A DNA stretch of 20,045 nucleotides from Polaromonas sp. (GCA_023259235.1 JAHFQQ010000012.1:2101-22145); one strand, 5' to 3'. Positions 7,140 to 17,368 are shown, numbered from the stretch's first letter. Numbers and translations are program-made. The notes: generated by a model not told the origin, from the letters alone.

Positions 7140-7934
7140 ATGTTTACCGATTCCCATTGCCACCTGAGCTTTCCCGAACTGCAGGCGCGCCTGCCACAGA
7201 TCCGCCAAGCCATGCAGGATGCCGGGGTGGACCGTGCGCTGTGCATTTGCACGACGCTGGAAGAGTTTGAAGCGGTTCACCTGCTCGCCACCACCTACGA
7301 CAATTTCTGGTCCACCGTGGGCGTGCATCCCGACAACGAAGGCGTGCGCGAGCCCACGCTTGACGATTTGCTGCAGCGTGCCAGTCTGCCCAGAGTGGTC
7401 GGTATTGGTGAAACCGGGCTGGACTATTTCCGGCTGGGCCAGCGCAGCGTGGCCGACATGGCTTGGCAGCGCGAGCGCTTTCGGGTGCATATCCGGGCGT
7501 CCCGCCAGAGCGGCAAACCGCTGGTCATTCATACCCGCAGCGCCTCCGCGGACACCCTGGCAATCCTGAAAGAGGAGGGCCAAGGCAGCAGCGCAGGGTC
7601 GGCAGGCGGGGTGTTTCACTGCTTTACAGAAACCGAAGCCGTGGCCCGCGCTGCGCTCGACCTGGGTTTTTACATCTCGTTTTCGGGCATTCTGACGTTT
7701 AAAAACGCCGGCGACTTGCGCGAGGTGGCGCGCTTTGTGCCGCTGGACCGGATGCTGATCGAGACCGACAGCCCTTACCTGGCACCCATGCCCCACCGCG
7801 GCAAGACCAATAATCCGTCTTATGTTCCGCTGGTGGCGCAACAGATTGCCGAGCTTCGGCAATTGCCGCTGGCGACCATCGCGCAGGCCACCAGCCACAA
7901 TTTCGAGCGACTTTTCAGTGGGGTTGCGGAATGA
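7140..7934 (+). CDS. tatD: TatD family metal-dependent hydrolase
   Basis: A 264-residue TatD/YcfH-family protein with an amidohydrolase-type TIM barrel. Members are metal-dependent DNases, with reported 3'-5' exonuclease activity and roles in DNA repair and quality control. Metal ligands are all in place: His6 and His8 in TDSHCH, Glu91 in GIGETGLDYF, His131 in VIHT, His160 in VFHCF, and Asp210 in IETDSPYL. The C-terminal HRGKTNNPSYV block is standard. The cluster position after holB and pilZ fits ycfH-type TatD paralogues. It overlaps the ankyrin gene by ATGA. The gap before it carries a dispersed repeat, so a separate promoter is possible, but none is clearly visible. Confidence 0.95.
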   Translation: MFTDSHCHLSFPELQARLPQIRQAMQDAGVDRALCICTTLEEFEAVHLLATTYDNFWSTVGVHPDNEGVREPTLDDLLQRASLPRVVGIGETGLDYFRLGQRSVADMAWQRERFRVHIRASRQSGKPLVIHTRSASADTLAILKEEGQGSSAGSAGGVFHCFTETEAVARAALDLGFYISFSGILTFKNAGDLREVARFVPLDRMLIETDSPYLAPMPHRGKTNNPSYVPLVAQQIAELRQLPLATIAQATSHNFERLFSGVAE

Positions 7935-8602
7935 AAAATAACTTTATAAATTACATTAAAAAAACGTTATATATATTTGTTTTTATTGTAATAAATAATG
8001 CATATGCTGGCTCTTACGATGATTTTTTTGCTGCCATCCAGCGCGATGACGCGCAGGCGGTCCAGGCGCTGCTGGTACGTGGTTTTGATCCCAACACGAT
8101 GAGCCCGAAAGGTCAATACGGGCTGTATCTTGCCTTGCGCGAGCCCTCGCCAAAGGCTGCCCAGGTCTTGATCGACTGGCCCAAGACTGATGTCAACCGC
8201 CTGAACGCCAATGGCGAAAGTCCCCTCATGCTGGCTGCGCTCAAGGGCTATCAGGATCTTGCCGAAAAGCTGATCAGGAAAGGGGCCGATGTCAACAAGA
8301 CCGGCTGGACGCCGCTGCATTACGCCGCCAGCGGGGGCCACTTGTCGCTGATCAGCCTGTTGCTTGAAAACAGCGCCTACATTGATGCCGAATCCCCCAA
8401 CGGCACCACACCCCTGATGATGGCGGCCATGTATGGCACGCCGGCCGCCGTAAAGCTGTTGTTGCGGGAAGGCGCCGACCCGCAACTCAGGAACCAGCAA
8501 AAACTGGGCGCGCTGCAGTTCGCCCAGCGCGGCAACCGGCCTGATTCGGTCGAGGCGATTGCCGCGTTCATCCGCAGCAAACGGCCCGCCGGGCAATGGT
8601 AA
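7931..8602 (+). CDS. secreted ankyrin-repeat protein
   Basis: A 223-residue protein with a signal peptide (positive MKNNFINYIKK, then the hydrophobic TLYIFVFIVI, likely cleaved after AYA at residue 26) and about five ankyrin repeats. Clear ones are NANGESPLMLAALKGYQDLAEKLIRKGADVN, TGWTPLHYAASGGHLSLISLLLE and PNGTTPLMMAAMYGTPAAVKLLLREGADP. It is probably a periplasmic protein-protein interaction module of unknown partner. The signal peptide is encoded by strikingly AT-rich DNA: by hand count, 11 of the first 78 bases are G or C, while the mature part matches the GC-rich neighbours. The start overlaps the tatD stop (ATGA), fixing the start codon. Family assignment is sure; function is unknown. 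Confidence 0.9.
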   Translation: MKNNFINYIKKTLYIFVFIVINNAYAGSYDDFFAAIQRDDAQAVQALLVRGFDPNTMSPKGQYGLYLALREPSPKAAQVLIDWPKTDVNRLNANGESPLMLAALKGYQDLAEKLIRKGADVNKTGWTPLHYAASGGHLSLISLLLENSAYIDAESPNGTTPLMMAAMYGTPAAVKLLLREGADPQLRNQQKLGALQFAQRGNRPDSVEAIAAFIRSKRPAGQW

Positions 8603-8723
8603 AGGGTCGCAAACCGGGCGCAGCAAGACGGGCAGTGCGGCCAAACCAGCCGGGCCGGGTTTACCCCACGGCAGCTTTGTCGATCTCCAACCACAATTGT
8701 CTTTTCACCTACAGGAGCTGATC

Positions 8724-9185
8724 ATGACCACACGCCGCCAGGCCACCCGAATTTCCCTTGCTGTCATCACCGTGCTGGCAGCTGCCGCGCTGACCGGCTG
8801 CGGCATGATGGATCGCCAGTCGAACCTGGTGGCCTTCACCACCCAACTGCGCGCCGCCAACGAGGTGCCGCCCAATAACAGCGGCGCAAGCGGTTCGGTC
8901 GACGCCGTACTTGATAAAAACACCAACCTGCTGCGCTGGAAGGTCAATTACAGCGGCTTGACGGGAGCGGCCACGGTAGCCCACTTTCATGGTCCTGCCG
9001 CCATCGGGGCCAACGCGGGCGTTGTGTTGCCTTGGCCCGGGCCCATCCACAGCCCCATGGACGGCAGCGCCACGCTGAGCCCGGCGCAGGCTGCCGACCT
9101 GCTGGCGGGCCGCTGGTATGCCAACATCCACACCGCCGCCCACCCGGGTGGTGAAGTGCGCGGCCAGATGACGGCGCGCTACTGA
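8724..9185 (+). CDS. CHRD domain lipoprotein
   Basis: A 153-residue CHRD (chordin-domain) protein. The N-terminus has basic residues (MTTRRQATR), a hydrophobic stretch (ISLAVITVLAAAA) and the lipobox LTGC with Cys26, so it is predicted to be a lipoprotein. The CHRD domain spans about 36-153, including RAANEVPPNNSGASGSVDAVLD, GLTGAATVAHFHGPA and the terminal WYANIHTAAHPGGEVRGQM. ATG 8724 is preferred over an earlier in-frame start (8559) because AGGAG lies seven bases upstream (8713-8717) and the lipobox falls at the right distance. The domain's role in bacteria is unclear. It is probably transcribed on its own; the stretch to the ankyrin gene is 121 bases. Confidence 0.9.
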   Translation: MTTRRQATRISLAVITVLAAAALTGCGMMDRQSNLVAFTTQLRAANEVPPNNSGASGSVDAVLDKNTNLLRWKVNYSGLTGAATVAHFHGPAAIGANAGVVLPWPGPIHSPMDGSATLSPAQAADLLAGRWYANIHTAAHPGGEVRGQMTARY

Positions 9186-9199
9186 ATGCAGTGCCTTTA

Positions 9200-9257
9200 G
9201 CTATTTATCTGATAGCGCATGGCGCCCATTCTGCATGGGCTGATAGCCTGTTTCATT
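9200..9257 (+). repeat. 58-bp dispersed repeat, copy A
   Basis: It begins with the headpiece GCTAT-N7-ATAGC (9200-9216), contains the stem GCCCAT/ATGGGC (9224-9229 and 9235-9240), and ends with TTTCATT (9251-9257). A second copy of exactly the same length lies at 19595-19652 on the other strand; hand alignment without gaps gives 37 of 58 identical positions. I recall this family as common between genes in Comamonadaceae. Confidence 0.65.
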
Positions 9258-9310
9258 GTTGAAAGCGCGTTCAGCCGGTACTTGGTGGTGTACTGACCCC
9301 TTTAAACCGA

Positions 9311-9316
9311 TAAAAT
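9311..9316 (+). promoter_or_regulatory. possible -10 element for ygiQ
   Basis: TAAAAT within GATAAAATC, about 70 bases before the ygiQ start. No convincing -35 box is found 16-18 bases upstream. It lies between ACCCCT (9296-9301) and its complement AGGGGT (9318-9323), which could form a 6-bp stem. Weak evidence. Confidence 0.25.
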
Positions 9317-9382
9317 CAGGGGTTGCTTCCAGACTGGCGGGATCTCCGCAAACCGGTCCCGCCAGTTTCTACTGATCGCCCC

Positions 9383-11740
<2,358 letters not shown>

Positions 11741-11777
11741 CACACAGGTCCCGCTGACGGCGAGAGGTCTGTCAGGG

Positions 11778-11797
11778 GCGCTTTCGCTCGCAAGCGC
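11778..11797 (+). terminator. weak hairpin after ygiQ
   Basis: GCGCTT and AAGCGC flank an 8-base loop, 37 bases after the ygiQ stop. No T-run follows. It could be a transcription end or simply chance in GC-rich DNA. Confidence 0.25.
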
Positions 11798-11892
11798 AAA
11801 CTCGCCATCCGCCGCACGCCAGCACCGCGCCAAATGCCAGGCACGTCCGGAATTCCATGCCCGAGCCTGTCTTTCACCCCTGCAAACCCTCC

Positions 11893-11920
11893 TTGACTCT
11901 TTTTGATTTATAGTTATATT
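11893..11920 (+). promoter_or_regulatory. sigma70-type promoter of the catabolic operon
   Basis: TTGACT (11893-11898) is followed after 16 bases by TATATT (11915-11920), five of six matches to each consensus. It lies about 90 bases before the CoA ligase start in a clearly AT-rich stretch, in contrast to the GC-rich surroundings. The -10 box is inside the 21-bp palindrome described next. Confidence 0.65.
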
Positions 11921-11946
11921 AAATAACTATTGTTGTTGACAACTAT
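11910..11946. promoter_or_regulatory. candidate operator, palindrome plus extra half-site
   Basis: A perfect 8-bp inverted repeat, ATAGTTAT-N5-ATAACTAT, occupies 11910-11930 and covers the -10 box. A further AACTATT at 11941-11947 repeats the one at 11925-11931 with a 16-base period. Size, symmetry and position are typical of MarR-family operators. The MarR gene at 18819-19316 is the obvious candidate ligand-responsive repressor. I did not find the same site upstream of that regulator. Confidence 0.6.
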
Positions 11947-12009
11947 TTTGAAAAGACATCGTCAAGATATCCGGAAAAAATTGGTTCAAAACAATTGCAG
12001 GAGACAAGC

Positions 12010-13524
12010 ATGAATGTTGCAGAGTATCTTGAACAGCACGCGGCTGCCGAACCGGACCGGATCGCCATCCGCTTCGAAGGCCGTTCAATCACTTACGGTC
12101 AATTGAACCGCGATTCGAACCGCCTCGCTTCGGCCATGCGCCAATCGGGCATTGCAGTTGGCGACCGGGTTGCCCTGTATCTGCCCAACGTCCCGGAATT
12201 TGCCGTCGCCTACTATGCGGCACAAAAACTTGGCGCGGTGCCCGTCACCATCAATGCCATTCTCAAGACCGAGGAAGTGCGCTATCTGCTGAACGATTCC
12301 GGCGCAGTGGCGGTGTTGACCGTGAGCGAACTGACGCGTTACGTTCCCGCCGATTGTGCCGCTCTGCGTCTGCGCATCGTCGTCGACGAAGCGGTCATGC
12401 CGGCCGGCTGGGTTGCCTTGGGCGATTTGCTCGGACGAGGCTCGGAATCGTTCGATTCAGTGCAACGGGCGTCCGAAGATGTCGCGGCACTACTCTATTC
12501 TTCGGGAACCACGGGTTTTCCAAAAGGTGTCGCGCTGACCCAGCACAACATTCACAGCAACATCGCACTGCCACCAAAGTCCAGGTATTCCGACTACCGG
12601 CCAGGTGATCGGCTGGCGACCTTTCTACCGCTGTTCCATGTCTACGGGCAGAACTACATCATGAACGCCGCGATCCTGGCCGGAGCGACCATCGTGCTGT
12701 TTCCCCGCTTTATTCCAGACATCGTTTTGCGCGCCATCGGCGACGAGCACATTACCCATTTCTTTGCCGTGCCGACGATCTACATTGGATTGCTCAACAT
12801 GGACCTGTCGCCGTATGACTTGAGCTCATTGCGCTACGAAATGTCCGCTGCGGCAACCATGCCCGAGGAGATTTCCAGGCGCTGGGCGGAACGCTTTGGG
12901 CGGCGCGTTTATGAAGGCTACGGACTGACCGAGTGTTCGCCGTTCTCCTGCTATAACGATTCCGAAGAACACCGCTTCGGTTCCGTTGGACGGGCGATCG
13001 AAGGCTTCGAATTGAAGATCTTCGACGAATCCGACCATGAGCTTCCATTTGGCGAGCAAGGCGAAATCGTGATTCGCGGCGACGGCGTGATGCAGGGTTA
13101 TTGGAACCGTCCGGAGGAATCAACAGTCGCGTTGCGCGGCGGTTGGCTGCACACCGGCGACGTCGGACGCATGGACCAGGATGGTTACGTGTACATCACC
13201 GATCGCGTCAAGGACATGATCAACGTCTCGGGCTTCAAGGTGTGGCCGGCGGAAGTCGAGCAATACCTGTACAAGATGCCGGGCATCCAGGAGGTTGCGG
13301 TGTATGGAGTACCGGCCGTCCCGCAAGGCGAGCAAGTTGCGGCAGCCGTCGTGCTGAAGCCCGGAGCGACCGTTAGCGCCGACGACATCATCGCCTATTG
13401 CCGGGAAAATATTGCCGCCTATAAGGTCCCGGCGCGGATTGATCTTGTCGCCGAACTGCCCAAAAGCGCGAGCGGCAAGATTCTCAAGCGGATTTTGAGG
13501 CAACAATTTGCCGACCGGGACTAA
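12010..13524 (+). CDS. acyl-CoA synthetase (AMP-forming ligase)
   Basis: A 504-residue ANL-superfamily ligase that activates a carboxylic acid to its CoA thioester via an acyl-adenylate. The phosphate-binding loop YSSGTTGFPKGV has Ser164 and Lys172. The adenine motif YEGYGLTE is at 301-308, GGWLHTGDVGRMDQDGYVYITDRVKDMINVSGFKVWPAEVE is the hinge and C-terminal domain entry, and SASGKILKRIL holds the catalytic lysine Lys490. The ATG at 12010 follows AGGAGA (11999-12004) at ideal spacing. It is the first gene of the cluster, directly behind the promoter and palindrome. In the context of a hydroxybenzoyl-CoA thioesterase the likely substrate is an arylpropenoate or arylpropanoate; a medium-chain fatty acid is the alternative. 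Family certain, substrate inferred. Confidence 0.92.
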   Translation: MNVAEYLEQHAAAEPDRIAIRFEGRSITYGQLNRDSNRLASAMRQSGIAVGDRVALYLPNVPEFAVAYYAAQKLGAVPVTINAILKTEEVRYLLNDSGAVAVLTVSELTRYVPADCAALRLRIVVDEAVMPAGWVALGDLLGRGSESFDSVQRASEDVAALLYSSGTTGFPKGVALTQHNIHSNIALPPKSRYSDYRPGDRLATFLPLFHVYGQNYIMNAAILAGATIVLFPRFIPDIVLRAIGDEHITHFFAVPTIYIGLLNMDLSPYDLSSLRYEMSAAATMPEEISRRWAERFGRRVYEGYGLTECSPFSCYNDSEEHRFGSVGRAIEGFELKIFDESDHELPFGEQGEIVIRGDGVMQGYWNRPEESTVALRGGWLHTGDVGRMDQDGYVYITDRVKDMINVSGFKVWPAEVEQYLYKMPGIQEVAVYGVPAVPQGEQVAAAVVLKPGATVSADDIIAYCRENIAAYKVPARIDLVAELPKSASGKILKRILRQQFADRD

Positions 13525-13559
13525 GCACCCTGCAACGCGGAAAGCGAAGAAGCCGAGAA

Positions 13560-15671
13560 ATGAAAAATACAGTGACATACTCCATGCTTGGCGACATCGC
13601 CGTGGTCGTAATCGACAGCCCACCTGTCAATGCCGTCAATCAGTCGGTGCGCGCCGGGCTGAAGCAGGTCTTCACGCAATTGCGCGGCCAATCGGGAGTC
13701 AAGGCGATTGTGCTCGGCTGCGCCGGAAAGACCTTCGTTGCGGGCGCTGACATCAAGGAATTTGACACTGGCATCGCCGCACCTGGCTACCATGAAGTGT
13801 TGCGCCTGATCGAGGACAGTCCGGTCCCGGTGGTGGCCGCCGTGCACGGCACGGCCCTTGGTGCCGGCACCGAAATCGCCCTTGCCTGCCATTACCGCAT
13901 CGCCCATGAAGGCGCGCGCTTCGGTCTGCCGGAGCTCTCGCTTGGCATCATCCCCGGTGCTGGCGGCACCCAGCGGTTGCCGCGCGTGGTACCGCTCGAG
14001 GTTGCGCTCGATATGACGTTGACCGGCAAACCTTTGCCCGCAGCGAAAGCAACTGAAGCGGGACTGGCCGATGCCGTCGTGGGCGGCGACGTCGTACCGG
14101 CCGCAGTCGCATTCGCGCGTGATCTGGTTGCCAAGGGCGCCGGCCCGCGCCGCACCCGCGAGCAGCCGGTCAAAGGTGCGGAACAGGCAACCGAATTGTT
14201 CGCTGCCAAGCGCGCCCAGATCGCCAAGACCATGCGCAACCGGCAATCGCCGATCGCGTTGCTCGCATCGCTCCAGGCTGCAGTGGAGCGGCCGTTCGAC
14301 CAGGGGCTGCAAATCGAGGGCATGCTGTCGGCGCAACTCGAACAGGCCACCGAGGCCAAGGCGCTGCGCCATCTGTTCCATGCGGAGCGGGAAGTGCGCA
14401 ATATCCCTGGACTGGCACCAAACATCGCGCCACGGCCGGTGGCGCGCATCGGCATCGTCGGCGCCGGCACCATGGGCGGAGGGATTGCGATGTGCTGTGT
14501 CAACGTCGGCATTCCCGTGACGCTGGTGGATGCTGCACAACAGAACCTTGATCGCGGCATGGCGACTATCCGCAAGAACTACGAACGTTCAGTCTCCCGC
14601 GGAACTCTCAAGCAGGAACAGCTCGAACAACGCATCAGGCTGATTACGCCGAGTCTGGATTTCGCGGCGCTGTCAGACGCCGACCTGCTCATAGAGGCGG
14701 TGTTTGAAAACCTCGCGCTAAAAAAGGAAGTTTTCGCCAAATTCGACGCGATCGCCAAAGCCGGCGCGATCCTCGGGACCAACACGTCGACGCTGGATAT
14801 CAACGAGATCGCCGCCGTCACGCGGCGGCCGCAGGATGTGCTCGGCCTGCATTTCTTCAGTCCGGCCAACGTCATGCAACTGCTCGAAATTGTTCAGGCT
14901 GACAAGACCGCCCCCGAGGTCGTGGTCACGGCGCTGGAACTGGCCAAGCGAATCAGGAAGACCGGGGTAGTCGCCAAGGTGTGCTACGGCTTCATTGGCA
15001 ATCGCATGATGGACCCATATGGCCGCGAGGCCGAGCGCTGCCTGCTGGAGGGCGCCACGCCCGCGGAGGTGGATGGTGCGCTGGAGCAGTGGGGCATGGC
15101 GATGGGCATTCTCGCCGTGTATGACCTGGCTGGCGTCGACATCGGCTACTTGACGCGACTCGAACGCAAGCATTTGCTGCCAAACGACCCTGGCTTCTAC
15201 CGTCCTTCCGCGATACTCAATGAACACGGCTGGCTGGGCCAGAAGACCGGGCGCGGCTATTACCGCTACGACGGCGCCGATCGCAAACGCACTGCGGACC
15301 CGGAGGTGAACGCCTTGCTGCAGGAGGAAGGCAAGCGCTTGAACATCCCACAACGCAAGCCGACGGCGCAGGAAATCCAGGAACGCTGCCTATACGCGAT
15401 GATCAACGAAGGCGCGCAGCTGCTGGAAGAGGGCATCGCGCTACGCGCAAGCGATATCGACGTTGCGTATACCGCGGGCTACGGTTTTCCCCGCTATCGC
15501 GGTGGCCCGATGTTCTACGCCGACACAGTAGGACTCAGGGCAGTCTACGACAAGATCATTGAATTTCAGAGGACCCTTGATCCGCAGTACTGGCAGCCGG
15601 CCCCGCTGCTGAAAAAACTGGCGCTTGATGGTTCCAGTTTCGCGCAGTGGCAGGCCGAACAATTGCGCTAA
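13560..15671 (+). CDS. enoyl-CoA hydratase/3-hydroxyacyl-CoA dehydrogenase fusion (FadB/FadJ-like)
   Basis: A 703-residue bifunctional beta-oxidation enzyme. Residues about 1-190 are a crotonase domain: AGADIKEF forms the oxyanion hole, and Glu105 (GAGTEIAL) and Glu125 (LPELSLGIIPGAGGTQRLPR) match the two hydratase catalytic glutamates. The usual GGG before the first Glu is GAG here. From about 295 an NAD-binding fold starts with IGIVGAGTMGGGIA. His431 in LGLHFFSPANVMQLLEIV and Asn in YGFIGNRM are the 3-hydroxyacyl-CoA dehydrogenase catalytic residues, and two C-terminal HAD domains follow (end WQPAPLLKKLA). Length is close to FadJ. It would hydrate an enoyl-CoA and oxidise the product to a 3-ketoacyl-CoA. 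It starts 35 bases after the ligase. No acyl-CoA dehydrogenase lies nearby. Confidence 0.93.
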   Translation: MKNTVTYSMLGDIAVVVIDSPPVNAVNQSVRAGLKQVFTQLRGQSGVKAIVLGCAGKTFVAGADIKEFDTGIAAPGYHEVLRLIEDSPVPVVAAVHGTALGAGTEIALACHYRIAHEGARFGLPELSLGIIPGAGGTQRLPRVVPLEVALDMTLTGKPLPAAKATEAGLADAVVGGDVVPAAVAFARDLVAKGAGPRRTREQPVKGAEQATELFAAKRAQIAKTMRNRQSPIALLASLQAAVERPFDQGLQIEGMLSAQLEQATEAKALRHLFHAEREVRNIPGLAPNIAPRPVARIGIVGAGTMGGGIAMCCVNVGIPVTLVDAAQQNLDRGMATIRKNYERSVSRGTLKQEQLEQRIRLITPSLDFAALSDADLLIEAVFENLALKKEVFAKFDAIAKAGAILGTNTSTLDINEIAAVTRRPQDVLGLHFFSPANVMQLLEIVQADKTAPEVVVTALELAKRIRKTGVVAKVCYGFIGNRMMDPYGREAERCLLEGATPAEVDGALEQWGMAMGILAVYDLAGVDIGYLTRLERKHLLPNDPGFYRPSAILNEHGWLGQKTGRGYYRYDGADRKRTADPEVNALLQEEGKRLNIPQRKPTAQEIQERCLYAMINEGAQLLEEGIALRASDIDVAYTAGYGFPRYRGGPMFYADTVGLRAVYDKIIEFQRTLDPQYWQPAPLLKKLALDGSSFAQWQAEQLR

Positions 15672-15686
15672 TTCTGGAGAGAAATC

Positions 15687-16886
15687 TTGGCTCACGCATT
15701 CATTCCCTACGGCCTTTACTGGTCCACTCCCTTCGCCAAATGGCAAGGCCCGCTTGCCCATTTGAACAGCCTGCGGTTGGCGGCCAGCGTCGGCAAGCAG
15801 GCACTGCAAGCCAGGCACTTTCCGATGGATTGCATCGATCTTGGCATCCTAGGCCACACCAATCCGCAGCATGGAAGTTTCTATGGCCTACCCTATGTTA
15901 CCGGCATGATGGGCCTGGAAAACGTGGCAGGCCCGACCGTGCAGCAGGCTTGCGCCACCAGCGCGCGCGGCCTTCAGATGGCCGCCGGCGAGGTGGCCGA
16001 CGGCTCGTCCCGGTGTGCATTGCTGATCACCGCCGACCGTTGCTCGAACGGTCCGATCGTGTACTACCCTGATTCCACCGCCCCCGGCGGTTCCGGCATC
16101 ACCGAGCGCTGGGTGCTGGACAATTTTGCCCTCGACCCGCACGCCAAAAACTCGATGCTCGACACCGCCGAGAATGTGGCAGAAAAGTTTGGCGTAAGTA
16201 CCGCCGAGCAGCACGAAGTTGCGCTGGCGCGATACGCCCAATACCAGCAATCGTTGGCGAACGAGCGCGCCTTCCAGCGCCGCTATATGGTCGATGTGCC
16301 GGTGACCGATGCCGGGTTTCGCAAGCAAACGGGAACGCTTTCCAGCGACGATGGCATTTTCGCAACAACTGTCGAGGGACTTGCCAGACTCAAGACCGTC
16401 AAGCCGAACGGTACCGTCACCTTCGGAGCGCAGACCCATCCGGCCGACGGCAACGCCGGGGTGATCGTCACCACACGCGAAATCGCACACGAAGTTTCCC
16501 TCGATCCAAAGATCACCGTGGAATTGCTCGGCTTCGGCCAGTCGAGAGTGGAGAAAGGCCACATGCCGATGGCGGTCGCACCGGCCGCAATGGCAGCGCT
16601 GAATAGTGCGGGGCTAAGCATCAAGGATGTCGATGCGGTGAAAACGCACAACCCCTTCGCGGTCAACGACATCGCTTTCGCCCGCGAAACCGGCTTTCCT
16701 CTGGAAAAGATGAACAACTACGGCTGCTCTCTGATCTGGGGTCACCCGCAAGGACCGACCGGCCTGCGCAGCGTGATCGAACTGATCGAGGAACTCGCCC
16801 TGCGTGGCGGCGGCATCGGGCTGTTCGGCGGTTGTGCGGCCGGCGATTCCGGCATGGCGCTGGTTTTACGCGTCAGCGGCTCCTGA
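15687..16886 (+). CDS. thiolase family protein (acyl-CoA acetyltransferase)
   Basis: A 399-residue thiolase-fold protein, expected to cleave the 3-ketoacyl-CoA made by the preceding enzyme with CoA. The acylated cysteine is Cys89 in QQACATSARG. His321 (KTHNPF, in place of the common NEAF), His353 (WGHPQGPTG) and Cys383 (GGCAAGDSG) fill the other active-site positions. These variant motifs, and the MAHAFIPYGLYWSTPFAKWQG opening, set it apart from FadA/FadI and PhaA. It belongs to a less studied acetyl-CoA acetyltransferase subgroup. The start is TTG at 15687: GGAGA lies six bases upstream, and the next methionines are well inside conserved sequence. It begins 15 bases after the hydratase/dehydrogenase. 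The substrate is inferred, not shown. Confidence 0.88.
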   Translation: MAHAFIPYGLYWSTPFAKWQGPLAHLNSLRLAASVGKQALQARHFPMDCIDLGILGHTNPQHGSFYGLPYVTGMMGLENVAGPTVQQACATSARGLQMAAGEVADGSSRCALLITADRCSNGPIVYYPDSTAPGGSGITERWVLDNFALDPHAKNSMLDTAENVAEKFGVSTAEQHEVALARYAQYQQSLANERAFQRRYMVDVPVTDAGFRKQTGTLSSDDGIFATTVEGLARLKTVKPNGTVTFGAQTHPADGNAGVIVTTREIAHEVSLDPKITVELLGFGQSRVEKGHMPMAVAPAAMAALNSAGLSIKDVDAVKTHNPFAVNDIAFARETGFPLEKMNNYGCSLIWGHPQGPTGLRSVIELIEELALRGGGIGLFGGCAAGDSGMALVLRVSGS

Positions 16887-16896
16887 TCGGACCACC

Positions 16897-17316
16897 ATGA
16901 GCAGGATCATTGTCTACGAGGTCAATGTAATATTTGGCGATTGCGATCCGGCAGGTATCGTGTTCTTCCCCAACTTTGTGAAGTGGATGGATGCCTCGTC
17001 GCTGAATTTTTTCATGAAGTGCGGCGTGCCGCCCTGGCGTGAGCTGGTCAAGACCACCGGCATCATTGGTGACCCGTTACTGGAGGTCAACATCAAGTTC
17101 ATGCAATCGGCAACCTACGGCGAGACGCTGCTGATCCATACCAGCATTGCTGAATGGCGCGACAAGGTGTTTGTACAGAGTCATGTGATCAAGCGCGGCG
17201 AAGAAGTGCTGTGCGAGGGCACTGAGACACGTGCCTTTTGCGTGCGCCTGCCCGACAACCCGGACCGCATCAAGATGATTGCCGTGCCTGATGAAATCAA
17301 GGCCAGATGCATGTGA
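16897..17316 (+). CDS. 4-hydroxybenzoyl-CoA thioesterase-like protein
   Basis: A 139-residue hotdog thioesterase. The N-terminal FGDCDPAGIVFFPNFVKWMD closely matches the signature of the Pseudomonas-type 4-hydroxybenzoyl-CoA thioesterase, including the catalytic aspartate at the same number (Asp17). Length is typical for the family. It would release CoA from an aromatic acyl-CoA, giving hydroxybenzoate or a similar acid. It lies 10 bases after the thiolase, so it is surely in the same transcription unit, and it is the best clue that the cluster makes an aryl-CoA. ATG 16897 is chosen over an upstream in-frame extension that overlaps the thiolase. A housekeeping YbgC-like role is possible but less likely given the motif and context. 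Confidence 0.87.
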   Translation: MSRIIVYEVNVIFGDCDPAGIVFFPNFVKWMDASSLNFFMKCGVPPWRELVKTTGIIGDPLLEVNIKFMQSATYGETLLIHTSIAEWRDKVFVQSHVIKRGEEVLCEGTETRAFCVRLPDNPDRIKMIAVPDEIKARCM

Positions 17317-17368
17317 CCTTGCGATTGATTTTTCCGTTCCCCAGCCCTCAAACCAAAAGGAGACTTTC

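Noticed and set aside
11936..11964. TTGACA as a second -35 box before the CoA ligase
   Set aside because: No acceptable -10 box lies 16-18 bases downstream; the TTGACT/TATATT pair is much better. The TTGACA may simply be part of the half-site array.
13521..14540. 339-residue open frame on the minus strand
   Set aside because: Antisense to the crotonase domain of the bifunctional enzyme, with no motif or ribosome binding site.
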